Position numbers and translations under genes: made by a program. From contig JBCCEW010000017.1 of the NCBI GenBank assembly GCA_039030075.1, positions 1 through 64,000 on the forward strand: a stretch of 64,000 bases of DNA, in the 5' to 3' direction. Positions 33,093 to 41,794 of the stretch are shown one piece after another (the first letter of the stretch is position 1; the number at the start of each line of letters is the position of its first letter). Source of the DNA: Myxococcota bacterium. Lineage in GTDB: Bacteria > Myxococcota_A > UBA9160 > SMWR01. The notes below the pieces were generated by a model. It worked only from the letters and a program-made list of their open reading frames with translations. It ran no database searches and was not told where the DNA came from.

Positions 33093-33977
33093 CTAGAAAA
33101 CGAGTTCGGGAACCGTCGCCGCCTTCGGCCAGTCGGCCATCGACGCCTTGATCTTCTGGCCGATCTCTTCCACGTCCCAGGGCTCGGCGCTGTCCATGTC
33201 GCCCTCGGCGATCTGGAAGCCCGCGGGGTAGAGCAGCGTCACACGGTTGCCGCTGATCACGAACTGGCGGCCGGTGATCTCGGCGGCCTCGTCGGAACAC
33301 AGCCAGGCGATCGCCGGCGACACCTTCTCCGGCGCGAAGCGCTGCTCGGCCCCTTCCGGGAACAGCGCGGCCGTCATCCGCGAGTACGCGTTGGGAGCGA
33401 GGACGTTCACGGTGATCTGCGCCTTCGCCCCTTCGATGGCGAGGCAGCGCATGAACCCGGCGATTCCCGCCTTGGCGGCGCCGTAGTTGGTCTGGCCGAA
33501 GTTCCCGATCAACCCGGAGGTGGAACTCGTCATGATGATTCGACCGCCGCTGCCCTGCTCGACCATCTGGGCGTAGGCCGCGCGCGTGGCGTAGTAGGTG
33601 CCCTTCAGGTGGACGTCGATCACCGAGTCCCAGAGATCCTCGCTCATCTTCTTGAAGGACTTGTCGCGCAGGATGCCGGCGTTGTTGATCAGGATGTCGA
33701 GCTTCCCGAACTCGGAGACCGCCGTCTGGATCATCTGTGCGGCGTCGGCCTCGCTGGTGACCGATCCGAAATCCGGGGCCGCGCGACCACCGGCCTCCTG
33801 GATCTCCTTCACCACCTGCTCGGCAACGCGTGAGCCATCACCGGAACCGTCGACCGAGCCGCCGAGGTCGTTCACGATGACCGCCGCCCCTTCGCGCGCC
33901 AGGCACAGCGCGTGTGCGCGTCCCAAACCGCCGCCGGCGCCCGTCACGAGGGCGACCTTTCCGTCCAAGATTCCCAT
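33093..33977 (-). CDS. SDR oxidoreductase, multifunctional-enzyme-type 3-hydroxyacyl-CoA dehydrogenase-like
   Basis: 294-residue short-chain dehydrogenase. The cofactor motif TGAGGGLGRA (about 12-21) is followed by a long VNDLGG insertion (VDGSGDGS) seen in the N-terminal dehydrogenase of peroxisomal multifunctional enzyme 2; NNAG, the STSG serine region and catalytic YGAAK are intact. It probably oxidises a 3-hydroxyacyl-CoA or hydroxysteroid with NAD(P). The start ATG (MGILDGKVALVTG) follows GGAGGAAGCC; a GTG four codons earlier is less likely. The C-terminal 50 residues extend past the core fold. Confidence 0.87.
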   Translation of the reverse strand: MGILDGKVALVTGAGGGLGRAHALCLAREGAAVIVNDLGGSVDGSGDGSRVAEQVVKEIQEAGGRAAPDFGSVTSEADAAQMIQTAVSEFGKLDILINNAGILRDKSFKKMSEDLWDSVIDVHLKGTYYATRAAYAQMVEQGSGGRIIMTSSTSGLIGNFGQTNYGAAKAGIAGFMRCLAIEGAKAQITVNVLAPNAYSRMTAALFPEGAEQRFAPEKVSPAIAWLCSDEAAEITGRQFVISGNRVTLLYPAGFQIAEGDMDSAEPWDVEEIGQKIKASMADWPKAATVPELVF

Positions 33978-34229
33978 GGCTTCCTCCACGTGGCGGGCTG
34001 GGTGGCCCCCGTGCGCTGTTGCGAACCCGCTACGCAGCGCTCGCGCCCGGGGCGAGGCCGGAAGCTAGCAGTCGGGCTCAGCACTGCCTGCTGCGGCGTG
34101 CGACCGCGTCGGGAGAAGCAGAACCCAACGAAATTCGCGCGTTTGCGCCGCTTCTGCCTACCCGTCCAGAGCCGCTGCAACGCGCCCCGAGCCGCACGTC
34201 TTGGTGTTAGTCTGGAGGAGTCGGCGGCT

Positions 34230-34248
34230 CGCCTCCGGCACGGAGGCG
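34230..34248 (+). promoter_or_regulatory. Hairpin in 5' leader of CBS-domain gene
   Basis: CGCCTCCG-GCA-CGGAGGCG, a perfect 8-bp stem with a 3-base loop, ends 23 bases before the CBS ATG and just before its GGAGG. A role in mRNA stability or ribosome access is possible. The rest of the 293-bp gap between the SDR and CBS genes shows no gene. Confidence 0.4.
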
Positions 34249-34270
34249 GGACCGGCTTCGGAGGACCGCC

Positions 34271-34774
34271 ATGCGAGCTGCACGCGTCACAGCCCATCAC
34301 TCGATCCCGATCGCCCGCGAGATCATGAAGACCTCGCTGACGACGCTCACCCCCGACATGCCCATCATCGAGGCCGTGAAAGCCTTGCTGAAGAGCCGCG
34401 TGTCCGGGGCCCCGGTCCTCGACGCCAACGGGAAGCTGGTCGGCATCTGCTCGGAGCTCGACTGCCTGCGCGTCCTGACCGCCGGGGAGTTCTACCGGGA
34501 CGACCACCACGAGGATGGCCGGGTCGCCGACTACATGAGCACCGAGCTCATCACCGTGGGGCCGGACGAGGACATCTACCGCCTCGCCCAGTTCTTCCTC
34601 ACCCACTCGATCCGGCGCTTGCCCGTCGTCGAGAACGGGGAGCTACTCGGTCAGATCAGCCGCCGCGACGTCCTTCACGGAATGGAGAAGCTCGGTGAAC
34701 ACACCGTGGTGCGGCGTCGCTACCCGGACTACCTCGAGCCGGCGGGCGACGTCGGCGCGCGCCGCACCGAGTGA
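34271..34774 (+). CDS. Tandem CBS-domain protein
   Basis: 167 residues forming one Bateman module: CBS1 at about 17-75 (TLTPDMPIIEAVKALLKSRVSGAPVLDANGKLVG core) and CBS2 at about 88-145 (LITVGPDEDIYRLAQFF ... IRRLPVVENGELLGQISRRDVL). Such modules bind adenine nucleotides and act as energy or ion-strength sensors, usually regulating a partner. No partner is adjacent. ATG follows CGGAGGACCGCC. The last 46 bases overlap the 3' end of the convergent PEP-CTERM gene. Confidence 0.9.
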   Translation: MRAARVTAHHSIPIAREIMKTSLTTLTPDMPIIEAVKALLKSRVSGAPVLDANGKLVGICSELDCLRVLTAGEFYRDDHHEDGRVADYMSTELITVGPDEDIYRLAQFFLTHSIRRLPVVENGELLGQISRRDVLHGMEKLGEHTVVRRRYPDYLEPAGDVGARRTE

Positions 34775-35535
34775 GCGCGTCGCCGCCAGGCCCAGAACCC
34801 CACCCCCGCGACGAGTAGCGCCGCCGGCGTCGGCTCGGGGATCGGCGTGAACGTGAACTCGGTAACGAGCCCGCGACCGTCGAAGCCCGCGCCAAAGTCG
34901 TGGGCCTTCGAGAAGACCCCGTTCGCGGTGCGGTCCTCGTCGAACCTCGCCGCGCCGGTGGGGTTCGCACCGGCTCCCGTGATGCGGATGTCCAGGAGCA
35001 GGTTGCCGAGGCTCGCGTCGTAGTCGAAGGACGTGCCCGCGAACGTCAGGACGGCCGGGGCCGGGCCGGAGAGGGCCTGGACCCGAAACAGCGCGACATC
35101 GGCCCCGAGATTCCCGTCGAAGTCGAAGAGGTCGAGATCGTTCACCCCGAGCGAAGTCGTCGTGAGGTACACGCTGTAGGTGCCGCTGCGCAGATTGCCC
35201 GCGCCGTCCTGAAAGAAGGAGAGGGCCTCGATCCGCAGCACGCCCGAGAACGAGGAAGCGTCGTAGATCTGCTGGTAGCGGGTGCCCGCCCCGAGGTTCG
35301 AGCCGAAGGGAATACCGTTGCCGGGAACGTCGGCGACCCCCACGGTCAGGCTCGCGGCGCTGGCCGGGAGCACCGCCGCGGCGAGCACGAGTCCCAACAC
35401 CCAGGCGGAATGGGCCAGGCGACGGGCCCGCGCGCGAGAGGCCGGCCGAATGAAGCCGGCCCACCGGGCGGAGGCACCGCGCGACCGCGCACGGCGGCAG
35501 TGCGAGACAGCGCGAGGCGCATTCGAATCGAGCAT
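34729..35535 (-). CDS. PEP-CTERM sorting-signal surface protein
   Basis: 268-residue exported protein. The C-terminus has the full tripartite exosortase signal: PIPEPTP, a hydrophobic helix (AALLVAGVGFWAW) and RRR, so it should be cut and anchored by an exosortase/archaeosortase. The N-terminus has an unusually long Arg-rich stretch (about 1-41) before the hydrophobic signal core (44-60). The middle is Gly/Asp/beta-rich (about 62-230), typical of extracellular PEP-CTERM proteins. ATG follows GGGAGGAGATCG. No exosortase gene is in the window, so the sorting system must lie elsewhere. Overlaps the CBS gene tail by 46 bases. Confidence 0.88.
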   Translation of the reverse strand: MLDSNAPRAVSHCRRARSRGASARWAGFIRPASRARARRLAHSAWVLGLVLAAAVLPASAASLTVGVADVPGNGIPFGSNLGAGTRYQQIYDASSFSGVLRIEALSFFQDGAGNLRSGTYSVYLTTTSLGVNDLDLFDFDGNLGADVALFRVQALSGPAPAVLTFAGTSFDYDASLGNLLLDIRITGAGANPTGAARFDEDRTANGVFSKAHDFGAGFDGRGLVTEFTFTPIPEPTPAALLVAGVGFWAWRRRAHSVRRAPTSPAGSR

Positions 35536-35591
35536 CGATCTCCTCCCGCCCGGCGCCCCCGAGGACCGGGGCGCGGTAGCTTGAGAAAAGA

Positions 35592-35629
35592 GAAACACCT
35601 ATCAATTTGACTGATCGTTTCGGTGTTTC
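35592..35629. promoter_or_regulatory. Inverted repeat upstream of PEP-CTERM gene
   Basis: GAAACACC (35592-35599) and GGTGTTTC (35622-35629) form a perfect 8-bp dyad with 22 bases between, in the only AT-rich patch upstream of the PEP-CTERM start. Likely an operator or promoter element. The rest of the 386-bp gap up to 35921 is GC-rich without a credible gene. Confidence 0.5.
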
Positions 35630-35891
35630 ACACTCGATTCTTGAGTCGCCGTGCGCCCGCCTGGCGACACAGGAAACCCGCCCCACACGAGGGGCGCCGC
35701 CCAACAGGGGGCTTCAGGCGTAGGGCGAGCCGAACCGGCGGGCTTGCTGCAACGGGGCAACCGGCGCCCGGCGGTCCCCTGCCCTTACGACGGCGGAACG
35801 CTCGGCGCCGGCGCACGCGACGTCGCGCGAGCGGGTGGAATCCGCGGAGACGGGCGGGACGCCCGGGCACTGACCGGGCGTCGCGGGCGCA

Positions 35892-35913
35892 GCGGGGTCG
35901 GTGCAGACCCCGC
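35892..35913 (-). terminator. Putative terminator hairpin after lipoprotein gene
   Basis: GCGGGGTC (35892-35899) and GACCCCGC (35906-35913) make an 8-bp GC-rich stem with a 6-base loop, 9 bases beyond the stop of the leftward lipoprotein gene. No T-run follows, so it is weak as an intrinsic terminator. Confidence 0.45.
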
Positions 35914-35921
35914 CGACCCGC

Positions 35922-36254
35922 TCATCCCTCGCGGGCGGCAGGATCGCCGGGGCGGACCCACAGCCAGACGAGGTAATGCTCGCCGCGGTCTTCGACCGAG
36001 CGGTACTCGACACGCGCCCGGTGGGAGTAGCGGACGCCGACGCCGGGGTCGGCAACGCTGGGAACCTGGGTCAATTCGATCGGGCGACCCGACGGGCCGA
36101 AGAGCTTCGTCGTCGGAAGGACCACGTAGGTCACCGATCCGATCTGGATCGTGTCGTTCCACTCGTCTCGGTCGTAGACGAGCCCGCTCGGGTTCGCGCA
36201 ACCGATCGAGAGCATCAGGAGAAAGGCTCCGCTGAGCAGGGCAAAAGCACGCAT
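35922..36254 (-). CDS. Small hypothetical lipoprotein
   Basis: 110 residues. Signal sequence MRAFALLSGAFLLMLSIGC with lipobox LSIGC (Cys19); the mature part of about 90 residues has no recognisable domain (VTYVVLPTTKLFGPSGRP, EYRSVEDRGEHYLVWLWV). The chosen ATG follows CTGGAGTCGAC; a longer in-frame start is rejected because it would hide the signal peptide. It lies alone between the PEP-CTERM and Ser/Thr kinase genes, divergent from the latter by 285 bp in which I see no gene. Confidence 0.7.
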   Translation of the reverse strand: MRAFALLSGAFLLMLSIGCANPSGLVYDRDEWNDTIQIGSVTYVVLPTTKLFGPSGRPIELTQVPSVADPGVGVRYSHRARVEYRSVEDRGEHYLVWLWVRPGDPAAREG

Positions 36255-36539
36255 GTCGACTCCAGGAGGTTCCCGATCCCAGGCCTGGCTAGAGCAAGGG
36301 ACGTGCCGAGAAGCCGTGGACGATCGAAAGCCCTCCGCGCGACGGGCGTCTCCAACCCGCCCTACGCGTCGGTTGCGTACGCTCGAGCGGGGATCCGTCC
36401 GCCGGTTGCGCCCTGCAACGGACACGCACTACCCAGTCCGCAAGAAGGCGCGTAGTGCGCATCGCACGCTCTGGCCGTTCGCCGCACACGCAGCGATCGC
36501 CTAGCGTCCGGGAGTCCGCGCCCCCAGCGAGAGGACACG

Positions 36540-37505
<966 letters not shown>

Positions 37506-37656
37506 TCCTTCGCCGCGTCGGCGACGGGCCGCACCCCCCCCGCCTTTCCGGCTGGCGCCGCGCCCCGGTGTTGCTCATGATCTGGGCGCCGCCGCCCCCC
37601 AAACAGGCAATCCCCGAGCCGAGACCGGCTCAGACGGGCCGACAGGGCGGATTGGG

Positions 37657-37672
37657 CGGAACAGGTTTTGCA
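37657..37672 (+). promoter_or_regulatory. Sigma-54 promoter of glutamine synthetase
   Basis: CGGAACAGGTTTTGCA matches the -24/-12 consensus TGGCACG-N4-TTGCA with the invariant GG (37658-37659) and GC (37670-37671) exactly 10 bases apart. It lies 42 bases before the glutamine synthetase ATG, leaving a short leader with a strong AGGAG. This predicts nitrogen control by RpoN plus an NtrC-type activator. Confidence 0.75.
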
Positions 37673-37714
37673 TAACCGTCTATCTACCCTTCATTTTCAG
37701 GAGAACAGGAGACC

Positions 37715-38725
37715 ATGAAGAGCAAGCTGGAATACATCTGGCTCGATGGCTACACGCCGACGCAGTCGCTGCGCAGCAAGACCCGCGTCGAGTCGAACTT
37801 CTCGGGCAAGCTCGAGGACTGCCCCATGTGGTCCTTCGACGGCAGCTCGACCGAGCAGGCCGACGGCAGCGACTCGGACTGTCTGCTGAAGCCCGTCGCC
37901 GTCTTCCCCGACCCCGACCGCAAGAACGCCTACCTCGTGATGACCGAGGTGCTCAACGCCGACGGCACGCCCCACGTGTCGAACGGCCGCGCCACGATCG
38001 AAGAGGACGACGACGACTTCTGGTTCGGCTTCGAGCAGGAGTACTTCCTGTGGGATCCCGAGACCAACCTGCCGCCGGGCTTCCCGCGCGCGGGCTACCC
38101 GCGACCGCAGGGCCCGTACTACTGCTCGGTGGGGGCGAGCAACGCCTACGGCCGCGAAGTCATCGAGGAACATCTCGACCTCTGCCTCGAAGCTGGCCTC
38201 AATGTCGAGGGCATCAACGCCGAGGTGGCCGCCGGTCAGTGGGAGTTCCAGGTGTTCGCGAAGAGCGCCAAGGGCGCCGGCGACGAGACCTGGGTCGCCC
38301 GCTACATCCTGGAGCGCACCGCCGAGAAGTACGGCCTCGGGATCGATTGGCACCCGAAGCCCCTGGGTGACACCGACTGGAACGGCTCGGGCATGCACGC
38401 CAACTTCTCGAACAGCGCCATGCGCGAGGCCGGGAAAGAGGACGTGTTCAACAAGATCTGCGAGACCTTCGGCAAGAACATCGACCGACACATCAGCGTC
38501 TACGGCGCCGACAACGATCAGCGCCTCACCGGTCAGCACGAGACGCAGTCGATCGACCAGTTCAGCTTCGGCGTCTCCGATCGCGGTGCCTCGATCCGGA
38601 TTCCGGTGGGCACCGTCGAGGACGGCTGGAAGGGCCGCCTCGAGGATCGCCGCCCGGCGTCGAACGCCGACCCGTACAAGGTCGCGGCCGCCATCGTGAA
38701 GACCACGAAGGAAGCCGGCGTCTAG
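37715..38725 (+). CDS. glnII: Type II (eukaryotic-like) glutamine synthetase
   Basis: 336-residue glutamine synthetase of the GSII type, which makes glutamine from glutamate, ammonia and ATP. Signature regions include [18 protein letters not shown] (about 39-56), [12 protein letters not shown] (about 108-119), [15 protein letters not shown] (about 167-181), [10 protein letters not shown] and the [11 protein letters not shown] segment near the C-terminus. Length matches GSII (about 330-370), not the 470-residue GSI, and there is no adenylylation loop. The gene has an apparent sigma-54 promoter 42 bp upstream and a strong terminator after it, so it is a single-gene, nitrogen-regulated unit. GSII is patchily distributed in bacteria. 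Confidence 0.95.
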   Translation: MKSKLEYIWLDGYTPTQSLRSKTRVESNFSGKLEDCPMWSFDGSSTEQADGSDSDCLLKPVAVFPDPDRKNAYLVMTEVLNADGTPHVSNGRATIEEDDDDFWFGFEQEYFLWDPETNLPPGFPRAGYPRPQGPYYCSVGASNAYGREVIEEHLDLCLEAGLNVEGINAEVAAGQWEFQVFAKSAKGAGDETWVARYILERTAEKYGLGIDWHPKPLGDTDWNGSGMHANFSNSAMREAGKEDVFNKICETFGKNIDRHISVYGADNDQRLTGQHETQSIDQFSFGVSDRGASIRIPVGTVEDGWKGRLEDRRPASNADPYKVAAAIVKTTKEAGV

Positions 38726-38765
38726 GACCGTCGCCGCGGGCACGCCCCGCGTGCAGCATCCCGAG

Positions 38766-38802
38766 CCGGGGTCTGGCGTATCGCACGCCGGACCCCGGTT
38801 TT
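38766..38802 (+). terminator. Intrinsic terminator after glnII
   Basis: CCGGGGTC-T-GGCGT (38766-38779) pairs with ACGCC-G-GACCCCGG (38785-38798) around a 5-base loop, followed by TTTT (38799-38802). This is the clearest rho-independent terminator in the window. Confidence 0.85.
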
Positions 38803-38871
38803 CGTTGGGGCAGCGGGCGATTTTCGGCGCGGCGGGTGGACGCGACGCGTCGGAACGGGTACCCACCGTCC

Positions 38872-39387
38872 ATGGCCAACCCTACCGCGCTCCTCGAGAC
38901 GTCCCTCGGAAACATCCAGGTCGAGCTCTTCGTCGACAAGATGCCCCTCACGGCGGGCAACTTCATCTCGCTGGCGAAGGATGGTTTCTACGACGGGCTG
39001 CATTTCCACCGCGTCATCCAGAGCTTCATGATCCAGTTCGGGTGTCCCCACAGCAAGGATCCGAACAGCCCGATGGCCGGCACCGGAGACAGCCCCAACG
39101 GGCGCATCCAGGACGAGCATCCGGACGACGCGAAGATCTCGAACGAACCCGGCACGCTGTCGATGGCGAACACCGGCCAGCCCAACAGCGGCGGCTGTCA
39201 GTTCTTCATCAACACCGTCCACAACGACTACCTGGACTGGTTCACGCCCGGCCAGAGCAAGCACCCGGTCTTCGGGCGCGTGACGGAAGGCATGGACGTC
39301 GTTTCGCAGATCGAATCCACGCCGACCGCCGCAGGCGACCGCCCGGCCGACCCGGTGCAGATGATCCGGATCACCGTCCAGGAGTAG
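38872..39387 (+). CDS. Cyclophilin-type peptidyl-prolyl cis-trans isomerase
   Basis: 171-residue cytoplasmic cyclophilin; it interconverts cis and trans X-Pro bonds during protein folding. [15 protein letters not shown] (about 43-57) carries the catalytic Arg; GTLSMANTG and [10 protein letters not shown] (about 98-118) and [15 protein letters not shown] (about 138-152) are the standard family blocks. Length fits the 160-190-residue bacterial PpiB type. The start ATG lacks a clear ribosome-binding site; a GTG 36 bases earlier (MDATRR...) is an alternative. No signal peptide. It is followed by a pair of hairpin-forming repeats. Confidence 0.9.
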   Translation: MANPTALLETSLGNIQVELFVDKMPLTAGNFISLAKDGFYDGLHFHRVIQSFMIQFGCPHSKDPNSPMAGTGDSPNGRIQDEHPDDAKISNEPGTLSMANTGQPNSGGCQFFINTVHNDYLDWFTPGQSKHPVFGRVTEGMDVVSQIESTPTAAGDRPADPVQMIRITVQE

Positions 39388-39417
39388 GCGGCCTCCCCGC
39401 CCCAGTGCCCTGCGCGG

Positions 39418-39519
39418 CCAGGCGAGCGAGTTTCGGCCGCATTCGAGGCGCCGGAGCGCAGCCATAGGATCGCTACGGCGAGCTTCAGCAACGCAGCAGG
39501 CGGCCGAAAGACGCCGCCT
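39418..39519. repeat. Hairpin-forming intergenic repeat, copy 1
   Basis: A 102-bp element beginning CCAGGCGAGCGAG and ending GGCGGCCGAAAGACGCCGCC. Its first 41 bases and last 21 bases are identical to the copy at 39549-39652. Near the ends TTTCGGCCGC and GCGGCCGAAA form a 10-bp outer stem; the inner part pairs CCATAG with CTACGG around GATCG. REP- or mobile-hairpin-like; no ORF. Confidence 0.75.
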
Positions 39520-39548
39520 CACGCAGGCCTGCAAGAGCCTGGAACCTA

Positions 39549-39652
39549 CCAGGCGAGCGAGTTTCGGCCGCATTCGAGGCGCCGGAGCGAGGATCGTAGG
39601 ACCGCTACGGACTCGCTCCGGGAACGAAGAAGGCGGCCGAAAGACGCCGCCT
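39549..39652. repeat. Hairpin-forming intergenic repeat, copy 2
   Basis: A 104-bp element sharing the 41-base head and 21-base tail of copy 1, but with a different middle. Stems: TTTCGGCCGC with GCGGCCGAAA, CCGGAGCGAG with CTCGCTCCGG, and CGTAG with CTACG around GACCG. The loop-end base changes relative to copy 1 keep pairing. It ends 2 bases before the stop of the leftward Rieske gene. Confidence 0.75.
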
Positions 39653-39653
39653 G

Positions 39654-40883
39654 TTAGAGGTCGAGCTTCTCTAGCGGCGCCATCCCCAGCGCCTCCCGGA
39701 AGCGCCCGTGGTAGTGATGGAGCGCCGGCTCGTTGCGCCCGAACACCAGATGGTCGAGCTGGCCGCTCTCGGCCGCGCGCTGCTGGTGCTCGCCCATCAC
39801 GTAGTCCTCTTTCTCGATGGTGCTGTCGAAGACTTCGGTGAAGGCCGAGAGCGTGAAGACGCGATCCCCGCCCCGGTACTCGTAGGCGTTGTCGGCATTG
39901 ATCTGTTCGTCCGAGGTCGTCCCCTCGGCGCGTTCGATCAGCTCGGGGTGGAAGTAGTGCACCACGCGGGTCAGCGAACGCGAGGGGTCGCCAGGCACTG
40001 GGTAGATCTTGATCACGCTCGCGGTCTGCTCGCCGAAGGTGAGCTGAATGTTCGGAAACAGGTAGTAGAGCGGGCTACAGCCCTGGACCAGGCTCCACTC
40101 GTTCTCGGGCTTCGTGCGCATCTCGTCGATGCGCTTCGTCGCGATCACGAAGCGATGGTTGCGACCGAACGGCTCGTAGCCGAGCACGTCCCCGTGGAAG
40201 ATCTGGCCCAGCGTGTTCCGGTGGAGCCGCTTGAAGTGATACGTCTCGCCGAAGGTGTCGTTGGCGAGCTTCCAGTTGAGGCGCCCCTCGATCACGGTCT
40301 CGCCCGCGTGCTGGAGCTCGCCGAAGCCCCAGGATCCGATCTCCTGCGAGAGCCCGGCCAGCTGCTGATCGAGATCGATCGTGCCGTTGGCCTGGGGGTG
40401 CACCCAGAGGAGGCCATCGCGCTCGACGGCCGGGAGCTCGACGAGGCCGTGGCAGGCCTTGTCGATCTTCCCGACGTGGCTCTCCATGGGAACCGTCTTG
40501 AGCGCGCCGTCGCTCCCGTACATCCAGTTGTGGAAGGGGCAGACGAAGCGGGGACTGGTCCCGCGACCCTCGGCAAGGCGCGCCCCACGGTGGCGACAGG
40601 CGTTGACGAACGCGTGGAAGTCGCCGTCGCGATCGCGCGTCGCCAGCACCGGCACGCCGAAGTCGTCCACGGTCATGTAGGAGCCGGGCTCGGGAAGCGA
40701 GCCCGAGAGCCCGATCAGCTGGGGGTGTTGGCGAAAGAACGACTCCCACTCGCGGTCGGCGATCTCCGGGCAGGTATAGACCGAAGTCGGCTGGCGGTAG
40801 CCAACGCCCGCGTCGACGTTGCGCTGTTCGTCGAGCTGGCTCATCAGCTCTTTCAGGATCGAGAGTTCGACTTCACGCTTCAT
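39654..40883 (-). CDS. Rieske aromatic-ring-hydroxylating-type oxygenase
   Basis: 409-residue Rieske non-heme iron oxygenase alpha-subunit type. The [2Fe-2S] site is Cys96-x-His98 and Cys115-x2-His118 (CRHRG, CPFHNW). The mononuclear iron site region is NDTFGETYHFKRLH, with His216 and His221. The overall N-terminus (VYTCPEIADREWESFF) is typical of the phthalate/toluate-like or steroid (KshA-like) group, but substrate is unknown. No beta subunit or ferredoxin is adjacent. ATG follows AAAGGAGACCCC. It lies 25 bp downstream of a TetR gene, which likely controls it. Confidence 0.9.
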   Translation of the reverse strand: MKREVELSILKELMSQLDEQRNVDAGVGYRQPTSVYTCPEIADREWESFFRQHPQLIGLSGSLPEPGSYMTVDDFGVPVLATRDRDGDFHAFVNACRHRGARLAEGRGTSPRFVCPFHNWMYGSDGALKTVPMESHVGKIDKACHGLVELPAVERDGLLWVHPQANGTIDLDQQLAGLSQEIGSWGFGELQHAGETVIEGRLNWKLANDTFGETYHFKRLHRNTLGQIFHGDVLGYEPFGRNHRFVIATKRIDEMRTKPENEWSLVQGCSPLYYLFPNIQLTFGEQTASVIKIYPVPGDPSRSLTRVVHYFHPELIERAEGTTSDEQINADNAYEYRGGDRVFTLSAFTEVFDSTIEKEDYVMGEHQQRAAESGQLDHLVFGRNEPALHHYHGRFREALGMAPLEKLDL

Positions 40884-40908
40884 GGGGTCTCCTTTGCGTG
40901 GGCTCGGG

Positions 40909-41607
40909 CTAGGCCGAGCGTCGCCGTGCTTTCGGGCGCGCACGGTCGCCCGCACCCGTGCGGGCGAGCTGCCGTTCCAATCGATGGAGCTCCGCGTCGA
41001 TCGACGCGCGGGTGGCGTCGGTCGCGACGGAGGCCAGGGCCAGGTAGAGGCCGTACAGGGCACGGGCCTCGAACTCCGCAGGCGTCAGCAGGCCGTAGCC
41101 CCACTGGATGCAGGCGAGCTCGAACCCGTGATAGATCTGCAGCCCGAGCTGCTCCGGGTTGCGCGTGTCCTGCAAGAGGCCCTGGGCGATCGCCTGCTCG
41201 ATCCCCCGCTGCTGCATCGCCGCCGCGCGTTTCGCCAGGCGCCGATCGGGCTGGGCGTCCGGCAGCCCGCCGTAGTTCGCGATCACCATCGGCACGTGGA
41301 TCCCGGCGCGCTTGGACAGCTCCCGCACACTCACGGTGATGACAGCGCGGCAGCGCTCGAGGGGATCGTCCAGCGGCGCTTCCGCATCGATGACCCCGAC
41401 GATGCGATCGACCGCATCATCCACCAGGGCGTGGAGGATCTCGGCCCGCACCCCGTAGAGGTTGTAGAGGGTCGTGACCGACAGGTCGGCCTCGGCGGCC
41501 AGCTTGCGCATGGTCAGCGCCTCGACGCCTCCCGCCGCGATCAGGCGGCGCGCCGCCTCGAGGATGCGCTGGCGCCGGGCTTCGATGTTGAGGTCGCGGA
41601 GAGACAT
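40909..41607 (-). CDS. TetR-family transcriptional regulator
   Basis: 232-residue TetR protein with a helix-turn-helix at about 24-52 (LTMRKLAAEADLSVTTLYNLYGVRAEIL) and a helical C-terminal domain. The basic C-terminal tail (RARPKARRRSA) is unusual. It is the first gene of a two-gene leftward unit with the Rieske oxygenase. A dyad (ACTTGGAAC/GTTCAAAGT) 22 bases upstream of its ATG is the probable autoregulatory operator. Confidence 0.87.
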   Translation of the reverse strand: MSLRDLNIEARRQRILEAARRLIAAGGVEALTMRKLAAEADLSVTTLYNLYGVRAEILHALVDDAVDRIVGVIDAEAPLDDPLERCRAVITVSVRELSKRAGIHVPMVIANYGGLPDAQPDRRLAKRAAAMQQRGIEQAIAQGLLQDTRNPEQLGLQIYHGFELACIQWGYGLLTPAEFEARALYGLYLALASVATDATRASIDAELHRLERQLARTGAGDRARPKARRRSA

Positions 41608-41628
41608 GCCGCCCCCGGATCACGGGAA

Positions 41629-41649
41629 ACTTGGAACGTCGTTCAAAGT
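41629..41649. promoter_or_regulatory. TetR operator upstream of Rieske unit
   Basis: ACTTGGAAC (41629-41637) and GTTCAAAGT (41641-41649) pair at eight of nine positions around GTC, 22 bases before the TetR start and in a locally AT-rich stretch. Classic size and position for a TetR binding site. Confidence 0.6.
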
Positions 41650-41712
41650 TGTAACACCGTACCAACCTTCTTGTCCACAGAAATCGCCGGACCGCTGGGA
41701 GACGCGAGGAAG

Positions 41713-41737
41713 AGCCCCTGGGTCCAGACCCGGGGCT
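41713..41737 (-). terminator. Possible terminator hairpin after the fourth BVMO gene
   Basis: AGCCCC-T-GGGTC (41713-41724) pairs with GACCC-GGGGCT (41727-41737), an 11-bp stem with one bulged T and a 2-base loop. It lies 57 bases downstream of the BVMO stop and upstream of the TetR operator. No T-run. Confidence 0.4.
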
Positions 41738-41794
41738 GGGGGCCCGGTTCCGGGGTTGGGCTGGCTCGGCGGCGGGCCTGGTGGGCGGCCGGTC

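Noticed and set aside
35630-35921. Riboswitch or small gene in the long GC-rich gap.
   Set aside because: No conserved riboswitch core, and frames are arginine/proline-rich noise; only a terminator-like hairpin is supported.
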